The notes below the pieces were generated by a model. The model made no database searches, was not told the DNA's origin, and saw only the letters and a list, made by a program, of their open reading frames with translations. Positions 22,497-32,850 of a DNA stretch of 64,000 nucleotides are shown here, one piece after another. The first letter of the stretch is position 1. Every line of letters starts with the position of its first letter. The position numbers and the translations under genes are program-made. Origin of the DNA: Cepaea nemoralis (Eukaryota; Mollusca; Gastropoda; Stylommatophora; Helicidae); the NCBI GenBank assembly GCA_014155875.1, contig JACEFZ010025058.1, forward strand, positions 2,417,501 to 2,481,500. Direction: 5' to 3'.

Positions 22497-23324
22497 ATGT
22501 CTAGTAGGCTAGCATCTCAGAACCACTTATGTGCAACTTGTGGGAAAGGTTTCACTGATGCAAGTAATCTTCGTCGCCATATTCGGACCAGTCACAGTAC
22601 AAAGACTCGTGTATATTCGTGTCAAACTTGTGATCATAATTTTAACCGGAAAGACAATCTACAACGTCACATTACAAAAGAACACGCAACACCAGGAGCA
22701 TCATCCAGCGTAATACCAACAGAAACGTCAACACCTTTTTCACCAACAGTGCGTAAGAGACCAGCGGCTACCAATAGTGATATGACAAGCAGGAAGAAGA
22801 AGAAGAACACTAAACAAAACGAAAACGCCGAACCAGTCAGCGACACACAACACAAGGATGAAGCGGCATCTCTACACACGCTACCAGATGATGTTAGACA
22901 AGTATACACCGACAACTGGAGTAGTATCAAAACACATAACAAGATCAACACATATATGTCTGTCTATACATTTTTTATTAGTCCACAGACACAGCACCCT
23001 AAAGACTGGACAGATACCTTGTACAAGCTCTTTAACACTCAAAAGAGCATATTCAAAATCAACTTTAGTTATCACGTAGTCCTTAGGCACATCGAAACAC
23101 AAGCTCTTCGCTTCTACCACGCATCATTCAATAACGCTTCTGTCTTAGAAATTCCACAACTAATCCGAAACAGACATAACTTTGACGAGTTTATCAAAAC
23201 AGTACACGGACACGACATTCTTACATACGCTATGCAACAACGTCCAAATACCAAATACACTACAGAGACGATTCCAGCTATAAGTTTTTATCTCTATCAT
23301 ATCCCAGAATTCTGTCTCGTTTAA
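22497..23324 (+). CDS. C2H2 zinc-finger protein with Polinton-type domain, left arm
   Basis: This is an intact 275-residue frame starting MSSRLASQNH. Two CX2CX12HX4H fingers are readable: C12, C15, H28, H33 and C42, C45, H58, H63. A lysine-rich stretch (SRKKKKNTK) near residue 100 could be a nuclear signal. The second half, with DNWSSIKTH, FKINFSYHVVLRHIETQALRF and QQRPNTKYTTETIPAISF, resembles from memory a domain that in Polinton/adintovirus-type proteins lies between zinc fingers and the family-B polymerase. Here the protein stops at PEFCLV before any polymerase. Likely role: DNA binding on the element; this is inference. Only one residue differs in the right-arm copy (P to T near the end). 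Confidence 0.75.
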   Translation: MSSRLASQNHLCATCGKGFTDASNLRRHIRTSHSTKTRVYSCQTCDHNFNRKDNLQRHITKEHATPGASSSVIPTETSTPFSPTVRKRPAATNSDMTSRKKKKNTKQNENAEPVSDTQHKDEAASLHTLPDDVRQVYTDNWSSIKTHNKINTYMSVYTFFISPQTQHPKDWTDTLYKLFNTQKSIFKINFSYHVVLRHIETQALRFYHASFNNASVLEIPQLIRNRHNFDEFIKTVHGHDILTYAMQQRPNTKYTTETIPAISFYLYHIPEFCLV

Positions 23325-23328
23325 TAAA
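23323..23328 (+). terminator. Polyadenylation signal overlapping the zinc-finger stop codon, left arm
   Basis: AATAAA overlaps the TAA stop of the zinc-finger frame. Overlap of stop codon and cleavage signal is common in compact viral genomes. A second AATAAA lies near 23478. The mirror is at about 30218-30223. Confidence 0.5.
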
Positions 23329-23559
23329 TAACCACAGGTTTATGACCAACGTTCGACACCATTGTACATGGTGTGTATATGAGCATACTATGTATAACAT
23401 CCCATATTGCATCATCCATTTTGTGTACTGATATTATGCTTCATTTTATTTTTGTAAAATTTACTGGAAATACTGTAAAATAAACAATTATATGTATTAT
23501 AATTGCGTTCACTTGTTGGTTTTTATTGTTGACGGTGCATATGCGTGTCGTGTGATGAG

Positions 23560-25980
23560 CGGGTGTTACATGTTGATGGGCAATTCAAGAAATATCTCAA
23601 ACAAACTTATAAATATATCGACCAAATAGGAAAATGTGTTAACCAAAGATGAAAACTATGGGTCAAATAAAGAAAAAAAAATTTCAAAGAAGCTTATAAA
23701 AAATAGGAAATCATGCTAGTCAAACTAATAAAAAATGGTGGTCAAATACAGAAATATCTCATCCGAACTTATAACAAGCAAGACAATATAATAGTAAAAT
23801 CAAGAAATATTTCGACCGAAGTAATACAATAGACAGAACGATGGACAAACTTATAAATATTTCATTCAAACTTATAAAGACTATGATAAAATGTTATCCA
23901 AATCAAATAACAGGCTGACCAAACTTATAATTAGCTCATCCAACCTCATAAATAGTAGGAAAATTTGTTAGCCAAATAGGCAAAATATTGGTCAGATACA
24001 CAAATATCTCAACAAAACTTATAAAAAGTAGTAGAAAAGGCTAGTCAAACTAATAAAAATGGTGGCCAAATACATAAATATCTCAACACAACTTATAAAA
24101 AGTAGGAACATTGTAAGTCAAATGTAAAAAATATGGGGCAAATAGGAAATCATATTAACCAAATAGGAAAAATATCGCTCAAACTTATAAATATATCGAC
24201 CAAATAGGAAAATGTGTTAACCAAAGATGAAAACTATGGGTCAAGTAAAGAAAAAAATGTCAAAGAAACTTATAAAAATTAGGAAACAATGATAGTCAAA
24301 CTAATAAAAAAAAAAAAAAAATGGTGGTCAAAGACAGAAATATCTCATCCGAACTTATAACAAGCAAGAAAATATACTAGTAAAATCAAGAAATATGTCG
24401 ACCGAAGTAATACAATAGGCAGAACGATGAACAAACTTATAAATATTTCATTCAAACTTATAAAGACTATGATAAAATGTTATCCAAATCAAATAACAGG
24501 CTGACCAAACTTATAATTAACTCATCCAACCTTATAAATAGTAGGAAAATTTGTTAGCCAAATAGGCAAAATATTGGTCAGATACACAAATATCTCAACA
24601 AAACTTATAAAAAGTAGTAGAAAAGGCTAGTCAAACTAATAAAAATGGTGGCCAAATACATAAATATCTCAACACAACTTATAAAAAGTAGGAACATTGT
24701 AAGTCAAATGTAAAAAATATGGGGCAAATAGGAAATCATATTAACCAAATAGGAAAAATATCGCTTAAACTTATAAATAGCGCGTCCAAACTTATAAAAA
24801 GTAGGAAAATGTGTTAGCCGAATGGTGAAAATATTGCTCAAATTAAGAATCATGTCGACCGAAGTAGGAAAATACGTGATTCAATGTATAAAAACGTTGG
24901 GTAAATACAGAAAGATGTCGACCAAACTGATACAAATCTCCGCCAAACTTATGAAATGTAGGAACATTTGTTAACCAAAAGGGGAAAATGTCGGCCAAAT
25001 ACAGAAATATCTCCACCAATCTTATGAAAAGTAGGAACATTTGTTAACCAAATGGGAACAAAATATTGGCCATGTAAAGAAATAGCGCATCCAAACGGAC
25101 AAAATATAGGAAACTTTATTAGCCAAAGGTGAAAACTATTGACCAAGTAAATAAATTACTCGTCCAATCCCATAAAAGGTAGGAAAATTTCTTACCCAAA
25201 TGTGAAAAAGATCGGCCAAACTTATAAATGTCTCATCCAAACTTATAAAAAGTAGGAAAACAATATTAGCCAAATCAACTAAAAGGCTGACCAAACTTAT
25301 AAATATATCATCCAAACTGACCAAAGTAATAAAAATATTGGGTAAATATAGAAATATGTCGAACAAACTTTTACAAATCTCCGGTAAATTTATGAAAAAT
25401 AGGAAATTTTGTTAACTAAATGTGAAAAAATATCGACCAAACTTATAAAAAGCTCTGCCAAACTTATGAAAAGTAGGAAACTTTGTTAACCCACGCGAAG
25501 AAAATTATTAACCAAAGATAGAAAATATCGATCTAAATAGGAAAATTTGTTAGCAAAATGGGAAAAATATTGGCCAAGTAAACACATATTTCAACCAAAC
25601 TTATAAATATGTCATCCAAATTTACAAAAAATAGGAAAATTTGTCGACCAAGTAAGAAAATATATTACCAAAACTGGAAAAGATACTAATCAAAGTGAGA
25701 AAAATACCAACCAAACTAAGAAATATGTATGGTAAAGTAAGAAAAAAGTTGGCCAAAGTAATAAATACGCTAGCCAAATGAAGAAATATTAACCAAAAGG
25801 AGAAAAAATTATAGCAAACTAAGAAATTTGCTTTCACAACTTGTCGAATTGCCCTACCAACTACCCCATTTGCTTTCACAACTTATCACATTGACCAATT
25901 AACCTCACAAATTTCCCACTGACTCTCACAATTTTACCACTTGCCATTACAACGTATCGACTCTCTCTCACAATTTACCC
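23560..25980 (+). repeat. AT-rich CTTATAAA array, left arm
   Basis: About 2.4 kb of degenerate short repeats (CCAAACTTATAAA, AAGTAGGAAAAT, GCCAAATAGG, AATATTGGCC). It includes a larger direct duplication with a period of about 578 bp: the block AAATATATCGACCAAATAGG starts at about 23611 and 24189. The inner end passes into simple words such as TTGCTTTCACAACTT near 25830-25880. Open frames on the minus strand here are hydrophobic by composition and not treated as genes. Confidence 0.85.
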
Positions 25981-25989
25981 AAAGGGGTT

Positions 25990-26040
25990 TACTATAGGTA
26001 TTATATAGCCGCAAGCAAGCGCTCTCACACTCACAAGAAT
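25990..26040 (+). promoter_or_regulatory. Promoter-like TATA block, inner module, left arm
   Basis: TATTATATAGCC (about 26000) followed by CTCTCACACTCACA (about 26021-26034) and AAGAATAACGAA parallels the outer block (TATATAACC, CTCTCACTCACT, AGAAGAATGACGAA) at 21930-21990. Together with the duplicated gene order it marks a duplicated module. The mirror copy is at about 27513-27563. Confidence 0.4.
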
Positions 26041-26068
26041 AACGAAATACTGGGATTTAAGCTTGTTT

Positions 26069-26530
26069 TTAATCAATTTCTTTGTTTGCAGTCAAAGTAT
26101 AGAAATTCCGCCAACCACCTTGTTGTTGAAGTATCCAAGGACTTAGTTTATCAGCCATATATTCGCCTACAGATTTAGCGAAGTCCTCTTCCAGGTCTTG
26201 GACATTCACATCGGCGTTGTAAGAATTATCAACCAGATGCTTACCCAGACGCATGCCAAAGGTAAACAGCATAATTATTCTCCCATAGTTGATGACGTTA
26301 TCACCAAAGAATTCATCACTGACTAAAACAAAGACTTGGAAAACATGTTCGGGCTTGATACTGTCTTCTAGTCTCGTGAACAACACAGATTGTTGTTTGG
26401 CTATTTGACCGACTAAACCAGACAACGTCGAGCTATTTGCCTTTTTGGAATTGTAGGAACTAATAATAGTCAGCGCCATATTCACCATCTCGCTATGAAC
26501 TTGTTTCAAGTCAATCTTTGCTTGTGTCAT
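26069..26530 (-). CDS. Bcl-2-like apoptosis regulator, intact, left arm
   Basis: An intact 153-residue frame starting MTQAKIDLKQ. A BH1-like segment lies at residues 73-92 with the signature NYGRIIMLFTFG (the family has NWGR followed by a hydrophobic helix), and a BH2-like segment at 131-140 reads PWILQQQGGW, close to the family's PWI..NGGW. A weak BH3 candidate (LSGLVGQIAKQQ) lies near residue 37. There is no C-terminal membrane anchor. The length is at the short end of viral Bcl-2 proteins. Expected role, from the family: binding pro-apoptotic BH3 proteins at mitochondria to block cell death. The gene sits 212 bp from the centre of the palindrome, divergent from a vestigial zinc-finger start. 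The call rests on motifs; structure prediction would settle it. Confidence 0.75.
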   Translation of the reverse strand: MTQAKIDLKQVHSEMVNMALTIISSYNSKKANSSTLSGLVGQIAKQQSVLFTRLEDSIKPEHVFQVFVLVSDEFFGDNVINYGRIIMLFTFGMRLGKHLVDNSYNADVNVQDLEEDFAKSVGEYMADKLSPWILQQQGGWRNFYTLTANKEID

Positions 26531-26561
26531 TATTATACTGATAGCTAACGTTCATCAAAAG

Positions 26562-26597
26562 ATGTCTAGCAGTCAAACTGCTGATCGATTATTGTGA
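26562..26597 (+). pseudogene. Vestigial zinc-finger gene start, left arm
   Basis: AAAAGATGTCTAGCAG matches the start of the zinc-finger gene (AAAAAGATGTCTAGTAG at 22490). Here the frame closes after 11 codons (MSSSQTADRLL). It shows that the inner Bcl-2-like gene once had the same divergent partner as the outer one. Confidence 0.55.
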
Positions 26598-26740
26598 AAC
26601 GGTGCAAAGTGGTCAAAATGGATAATAACATAATATTTGTATAAAGAGATGGACTCGTCTCTTCTGGTTGGTCAAATTACCCAACCTACTGGAGATAAAA
26701 CGGTTGTCACCGAAACCACTAGACGCGTGTTTTAGACAAG

Positions 26741-26812
26741 GGATGTGATTATCGATCAGTATGGTCACTGTTAATTAAAACTTAAAAAGTAAAGTTGGAC
26801 AAGAACATTCAA
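26741..26812. other. Central spacer of the palindrome
   Basis: These 72 bases are the only part of the element that is not inverted-duplicated. Left-arm TTTAGACAAG ends at 26740 and right-arm CTTGTCTAAA starts at 26813. The spacer is AT-rich and contains TTAATTAA near its middle. It would form the loop of a hairpin. Confidence 0.85.
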
Positions 26813-26955
26813 CTTGTCTAAAACACGCGTCTAGTGGTTTCGGTGACAACCGTTTTATCTCCAGTAGGTTGGGTAATTTGACCAACCAGAAGAGACGAGT
26901 CCATCTCTTTATACAAATATTATGTTATTATCCATTTTGACCACTTTGCACCGTT

Positions 26956-26991
26956 TCACAATAATCGATCAGCAGTTTGACTGCTAGACAT
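26956..26991 (-). pseudogene. Vestigial zinc-finger gene start, right arm
   Basis: Exact mirror of 26562-26597: eleven codons from ATGTCTAGCAG to a TGA. Confidence 0.55.
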
Positions 26992-27022
26992 CTTTTGATG
27001 AACGTTAGCTATCAGTATAATA

Positions 27023-27484
27023 ATGACACAAGCAAAGATTGACTTGAAACAAGTTCATAGCGAGATGGTGAATATGGCGCTGACTATTATTAGTTCCTAC
27101 AATTCCAAAAAGGCAAATAGCTCGACGTTGTCTGGTTTAGTCGGTCAAATAGCCAAACAACAATCTGTGTTGTTCACGAGACTAGAAGACAGTATCAAGC
27201 CCGAACATGTTTTCCAAGTCTTTGTTTTAGTCAGTGATGAATTCTTTGGTGATAACGTCATCAACTATGGGAGAATAATTATGATGTTTACCTTTGGCAT
27301 GCGTCTGGGTAAGCATCTGGTTGATAATTCTTACAACGCCGATGTGAATGTCCAAGACCTGGAAGAGGACTTCGCTAAATCTGTAGGCGAATATATGGCT
27401 GATAAACTAAGTCCTTGGATACTTCAACAACAAGGTGGTTGGCGGAATTTCTATACTTTGACTGCAAACAAAGAAATTGATTAA
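27023..27484 (+). CDS. Bcl-2-like apoptosis regulator, intact, right arm
   Basis: Mirror copy of the gene at 26069-26530, again 153 residues and open throughout. One residue differs: IIMMFTFG here against IIMLFTFG in the left arm, within the BH1 region and still hydrophobic. BH2-like PWILQQQGGW is unchanged. Having two open copies in a non-autonomous element suggests recent insertion or continued copying between arms. Function is inferred from the BH1 and BH2 motifs, as for the left-arm copy. Confidence 0.75.
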   Translation: MTQAKIDLKQVHSEMVNMALTIISSYNSKKANSSTLSGLVGQIAKQQSVLFTRLEDSIKPEHVFQVFVLVSDEFFGDNVINYGRIIMMFTFGMRLGKHLVDNSYNADVNVQDLEEDFAKSVGEYMADKLSPWILQQQGGWRNFYTLTANKEID

Positions 27485-27569
27485 AAACAAGCTTAAATCC
27501 CAGTATTTCGTTATTCTTGTGAGTGTGAGAGCGCTTGCTTGCGGCTATATAATACCTATAGTAAACCCC

Positions 27570-29990
27570 TTTGGGTAAATTGTGAGAGAGAGTCGATACG
27601 TTGTAATGGCAAGTGGTAAAATTGTGAGAGTCAGTGGGAAATTTGTGAGGTTAATTGGTCAATGTGATAAGTTGTGAAAGCAAATGGGGTAGTTGGTAGG
27701 GCAATTCGACAAGTTGTGAAAGCAAATTTCTTAGTTTGCTATAATTTTTTCTCCTTTTGGTTAATATTTCTTCATTTGGCTAGCGTATTTATTACTTTGG
27801 CCAACTTTTTTCTTACTTTACCATACATATTTCTTAGTTTGGTTGGTATTTTTCTCACTTTGATTAGTATCTTTTCCAGTTTTGGTAATATATTTTCTTA
27901 CTTGGTCGACAAATTTTCCTATTTTTTGTAAATTTGGATGACATATTTATAAGTTTGGTTGAAATATGTGTTTACTTGGCCAATATTTTTCCCATTTTGC
28001 TAACAAATTTTCCTATTTAGATCGATATTTTCTATCTTTGGTTAATAATTTTCTTCGCGTGGGTTAACAAAGTTTCTTACTTTTCATAAGTTTGGCAGAG
28101 CTTTTTATAAGTTTGGTCGATATTTTTTCACATTTAGTTAACAAAATTTCCTATTTTTCATAAATTTACCGGAGATTTGTAAAAGTTTGTTCGACATATT
28201 TCTATATTTACCCAATATTTTTATTACTTTGGTCAGTTTGGATGATATATTTATAAGTTTGGTCAGCCTTTTAGTTGATTTGGCTAATATTGTTTTCCTA
28301 CTTTTTATAAGTTTGGATGAGACATTTATAAGTTTGGCCGATCTTTTTCACATTTGGGTAAGAAATTTTCCTACCTTTTATGGGATTGGACGAGTAATTT
28401 ATTTACTTGGTCAATAGTTTTCACCTTTGGCTAATAAAGTTTCCTATATTTTGTCCGTTTGGATGCGCTATTTCTTTACATGGCCAATATTTTTTTCCCA
28501 TTTGGTTAACAAATGTTCCTACTTTTCATAAGATTGGTGGAGATATTTCTGTATTTGGCCGACATTTTCCCCTTTTGGTTAACAAATGTTCCTACATTTC
28601 ATAAGTTTGGCGGAGATTTGTATCAGTTTGGTCGACATCTTTCTGTATTTACCCAACGTTTTTATACATTGAATCACGTATTTTCCTACTTCGGTCGACA
28701 TGATTCTTAATTTGAGCAATATTTTCACCATTCGGCTAACACATTTTCCTACTTTTTATAAGTTTGGACGCGCTATTTATAAGTTTAAGCGATATTTTTC
28801 CTATTTGGTTAATATGATTTCCTATTTGCCCCATATTTTTTACATTTGACTTACAATTTTCCTACTTTTTATAAGTTGTGTTGAGATATTTATGTATTTG
28901 GCCACCATTTTTATTAGTTTGACTAGCCTTTTCTACTACTTTTTATAAGTTTTGTTGAGATATTTGTGTATCTGACCAATATTTTGCCTATTTGGCTAAC
29001 AAATTTTCCTACTATTTATAAGGTTGGATGAGTTAATTATAAGTTTGGTCAGCCTGTTATTTGATTTGGATAACATTTTATCATAGTCTTTATAAGTTTG
29101 AATGAAATATTTATAAGTTTGTCCATCGTTCTGCCTATTGTATTACTTCGGTCGACATATTTCTTGATTTTACTAGTATATTTTCTTGCTTGTTATAAGT
29201 TCGGATGAGATATTTCTGTCTTTGACCACCATTTTTTTTTTTATTAGTTTGACTATCATTGTTTCCTATTTTTATAAGTTTCTTTGACATTTTTTCTTTA
29301 CTTGACCCATAGTTTTCATCTTTGGTTAACACATTTTCCTATTTGGTCGATATATTTATAAGTTTGAGCGATATTTTTCCTATTTGGTTAATATGATTTC
29401 CTATTTGCCCCATATTTTTTACATTTGACTTACAATGTTCCTACTTTTTATAAGTTGTGTTGAGATATTTATGTATTTGGCCACCATTTTTATTAGTTTG
29501 ACTAGCCTTTTCTACTACTTTTTATAAGTTTGATTGAGATATTTGTGTATCTGACCAATATTTTGCCTATTTGGCTAACAAATTTTCCTACTATTTATGA
29601 GGTTGGATGAGCTAATTATAAGTTTGGTCAGCCTGTTATTTGATTTGGATAACATTTTATCATAGTCTTTATAAGTTTGAATGAAATATTTATAAGTTTG
29701 TCCATCGTTCTGTCTATTGTATTACTTCGGTCGAAATATTTCTTGATTTTACTATTATATTGTCTTGCTTGTTATAAGTTCGGATGAGATATTTCTGTAT
29801 TTGACCACCATTTTTTATTAGTTTGACTAGCATGATTTCCTATTTTTTATAAGCTTCTTTGAAATTTTTTTTTCTTTATTTGACCCATAGTTTTCATCTT
29901 TGGTTAACACATTTTCCTATTTGGTCGATATATTTATAAGTTTGTTTGAGATATTTCTTGAATTGCCCATCAACATGTAACACCCGCTCA
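27570..29990 (-). repeat. AT-rich CTTATAAA array, right arm
   Basis: Mirror of 23560-25980, including the 578-bp internal duplication (visible as related blocks at about 29340-29360 and 29920-29940). Confidence 0.85.
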
Positions 29991-30221
29991 TCACACGACA
30001 CGCATATGCACCGTCAACAATAAAAACCAACAAGTGAACGCAATTATAATACATATAATTGTTTATTTTACAGTATTTCCAGTAAATTTTACAAAAATAA
30101 AATGAAGCATAATATCAGTACACAAAATGGATGATGCAATATGGGATGTTATACATAGTATGCTCATATACACACCATGTACAATGGTGTCGAACGTTGG
30201 TCATAAACCTGTGGTTATTTA

Positions 30222-31049
30222 TTAAACGAGACAGAATTCTGTGATATGATAGAGATAAAAACTTATAGCTGGAATCGTCTCTGTAGTGTATTTGGTATTT
30301 GGACGTTGTTGCATAGCGTATGTAAGAATGTCGTGTCCGTGTACTGTTTTGATAAACTCGTCAAAGTTATGTCTGTTTCGGATTAGTTGTGGAATTTCTA
30401 AGACAGAAGCGTTATTGAATGATGCGTGGTAGAAGCGAAGAGCTTGTGTTTCGATGTGCCTAAGGACTACGTGATAACTAAAGTTGATTTTGAATATGCT
30501 CTTTTGAGTGTTAAAGAGCTTGTACAAGGTATCTGTCCAGTCTTTAGGGTGCTGTGTCTGTGGACTAATAAAAAATGTATAGACAGACATATATGTGTTG
30601 ATCTTGTTATGTGTTTTGATACTACTCCAGTTGTCGGTGTATACTTGTCTAACATCATCTGGTAGCGTGTGTAGAGATGCCGCTTCATCCTTGTGTTGTG
30701 TGTCGCTGACTGGTTCGGCGTTTTCGTTTTGTTTAGTGTTCTTCTTCTTCTTCCTGCTTGTCATATCACTATTGGTAGCCGCTGGTCTCTTACGCACTGT
30801 TGGTGAAAAAGGTGTTGACGTTTCTGTTGGTATTACGCTGGATGATGCTCCTGGTGTTGCGTGTTCTTTTGTAATGTGACGTTGTAGATTGTCTTTCCGG
30901 TTAAAATTATGATCACAAGTTTGACACGAATATACACGAGTCTTTGTACTGTGACTGGTCCGAATATGGCGACGAAGATTACTTGCATCAGTGAAACCTT
31001 TCCCACAAGTTGCACATAAGTGGTTCTGAGATGCTAGCCTACTAGACAT
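30222..31049 (-). CDS. C2H2 zinc-finger protein with Polinton-type domain, right arm
   Basis: Mirror of 22497-23324, intact, 275 residues, with both fingers and the same C-terminal domain. The only residue change I see is YHITEF here against YHIPEF in the left arm. The stop again overlaps an AATAAA signal (about 30218-30223). Role and family as for the left-arm copy. Confidence 0.75.
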   Translation of the reverse strand: MSSRLASQNHLCATCGKGFTDASNLRRHIRTSHSTKTRVYSCQTCDHNFNRKDNLQRHITKEHATPGASSSVIPTETSTPFSPTVRKRPAATNSDMTSRKKKKNTKQNENAEPVSDTQHKDEAASLHTLPDDVRQVYTDNWSSIKTHNKINTYMSVYTFFISPQTQHPKDWTDTLYKLFNTQKSIFKINFSYHVVLRHIETQALRFYHASFNNASVLEIPQLIRNRHNFDEFIKTVHGHDILTYAMQQRPNTKYTTETIPAISFYLYHITEFCLV

Positions 31050-31100
31050 CTTTTTTTAGGCCCGTACGCTAACGAGTTGATAGAGAGATAAGCAACACTC

Positions 31101-31498
31101 GACTTGAAACTTGTTCACACCGAGCCTCTGAATATGGCGTTGAATATAATTAGTTTCTACAATTCACCAATGGTTGATAACTCGACGTTGACTAGTTTAG
31201 GACGCCAAATACCCAAACAACAAGATGCAATGTTCACTAGCTTAGTATGCGGTATCAACCCGAACAATTTGTACCAGTCTTTGTTTCAATCGGTGATGAA
31301 ATCTTTGCCGCTGGTGTTGTAAACTATGGCAGAATAATGATGTTGTTTACACTTGGGATGCGTCTGGGTAAGAAGCTGATTGATAATTCTTACAAGGCAG
31401 TTGAGCTTTTCCAAGAACTGGAAGACAGAACCACTAAAGTTGTAGGTGCATGTATGGTTGATAGTCCGTTGATACTGAGACAAACGGGTGCCTGGTAA
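31101..31498 (+). pseudogene. Outer Bcl-2-like gene, frame-broken, right arm
   Basis: Mirror of 22048-22445 with the same missing start codon and the same frame break (about 31260). BH1-like VVNYGRIMMLFTLG is kept, while the BH2-like end is degenerate. Confidence 0.65.
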
Positions 31499-31499
31499 C

Positions 31500-32440
31500 C
31501 TTTCCACACTTGAAGGCAAATAGCAGTTGAATAACCACAAAACTGAAGACTCGATCGTTCGTCATTCTTCTGTAAACCACAAAGTGAGTGAGAGTTAGGT
31601 GAATTGGTTATATATTACATAAATTAAGCCCCGCCCACAGTAGTTGCCAGCCAATCAGTGATTGTCTAACATAAAATGTGGATCAATTACCAAACACCCT
31701 GATTGGTTGTAAGCCACACATCGGTTTGTTTGCTTCACAAGTCACTCTGCCGCCAGAAGCCTCAAGCAGACTCATCTCAAAGGATGGAGGCCTGCACATA
31801 GTTTGGCCGCGATATAGAAAAGTTAGTGGTCATGTTGTTTAAGTGTTATGAAATTACGCCACCATCAGGGTCGACCTGCTTCCAGCCCGACACCCACGAC
31901 GACATGGAGGACAATCTTTACTCTTTTATTTTTTTTTTATTTTTTCTTCAAGAATTTCCTTTAACGAGCTGACTCTGCATGATGATAGTGGTTCGAATGC
32001 AATTATCTACCCCTTTCACAACTCACCCACTCCTTAACAACGAATATCACTAAGCCATACCCACCACTACTAGTACTAGCCGCCATCTTGACTTTTTTAA
32101 AAAGATTTTCCTTTATACTGTGTAATGATAGGGCATAAACCACTACAGGTCTCTACAGATCACTAATAACCGCTATAGGAAAACTGGTACTATGGGCCTT
32201 ATAGAGTAAATCACGGGTCAGGTAACCTCTCCCGCCTCGGTCGATTCAAGCGAGCTCTCCTTTGTTAACATATACTGGTGATATAATTAATAGTACCAAC
32301 TGTCGCCAACACAACAAATTTACAATATACACTATTTTTGCTACCATACACCTGCTGACAATATTGATATTTTGGTCACAGATGTTGTAAACCAACCTTA
32401 ACAAAGATACGAAATACGTGACACCGATGTTACTTTAACA
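31500..32440 (-). other. Outer part of the right arm, no gene recognised
   Basis: Mirror of about 21091-22047. It holds the promoter-like block (about 31574-31625, reading on the minus strand) and no assignable gene. Confidence 0.5.
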
Positions 32441-32449
32441 GATTCCCCA

Positions 32450-32850
32450 CACAGCGGGATTCGTTTCTCTGGCGCCTATGTTAGGTATAGTTATCAACCA
32501 GCCGCATTATTTGAACCACCCATGACACCACCTGGCTCCGTTACATACTCGTCCACTACCATTACTATCCCACCACACAGTAGGACTCGAACCTGTCAAG
32601 TTCTATGGCCGCAACTAGACACCATTGGTATAAATTTACGTCTTAGTATACTCCTAGAAAGATCCGCCTAGGGTGCACATCCTTATCGACCCGGAGCGTG
32701 ATTCGAATCACCAATGATATAACCTAGCCCCGTTACATACTCGACCACTGCACACTACCCAACCACACAGTGAGATTCGAACCTGTTGCCATGGTAGGGC
32801 ACCCAAGAGACATCCAAGTTACACACTGGTGATATCCCACCACATCCCCT
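32450..32850 (-). repeat. Tandem 194-bp repeat with tRNA-like B-box motifs, right arm
   Basis: Mirror of 20712-21090, but with more differences than the rest of the arm. For example, GATTCGAACCTGTTGCC here corresponds to a left-arm version with an extra base in the box (GGTTCGGAATC). The differences here are mostly single-base insertions and deletions. Confidence 0.5.

Noticed and set aside
24843..25879. Hydrophobic open frames on the minus strand of the AT-rich array (and their mirror at 27674-28710), such as the 85-residue one at 25622-25879
   Set aside because: They look like membrane proteins only because the repeat translates to F, L, I and Y; neighbouring frames show the same pattern and no start or conserved boundary is seen.
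25622..25900. Repeated word TTGCTTTCACAACTT near the inner end of the array as a separate terminal repeat
   Set aside because: Only two or three degenerate copies; best seen as the edge of the array.
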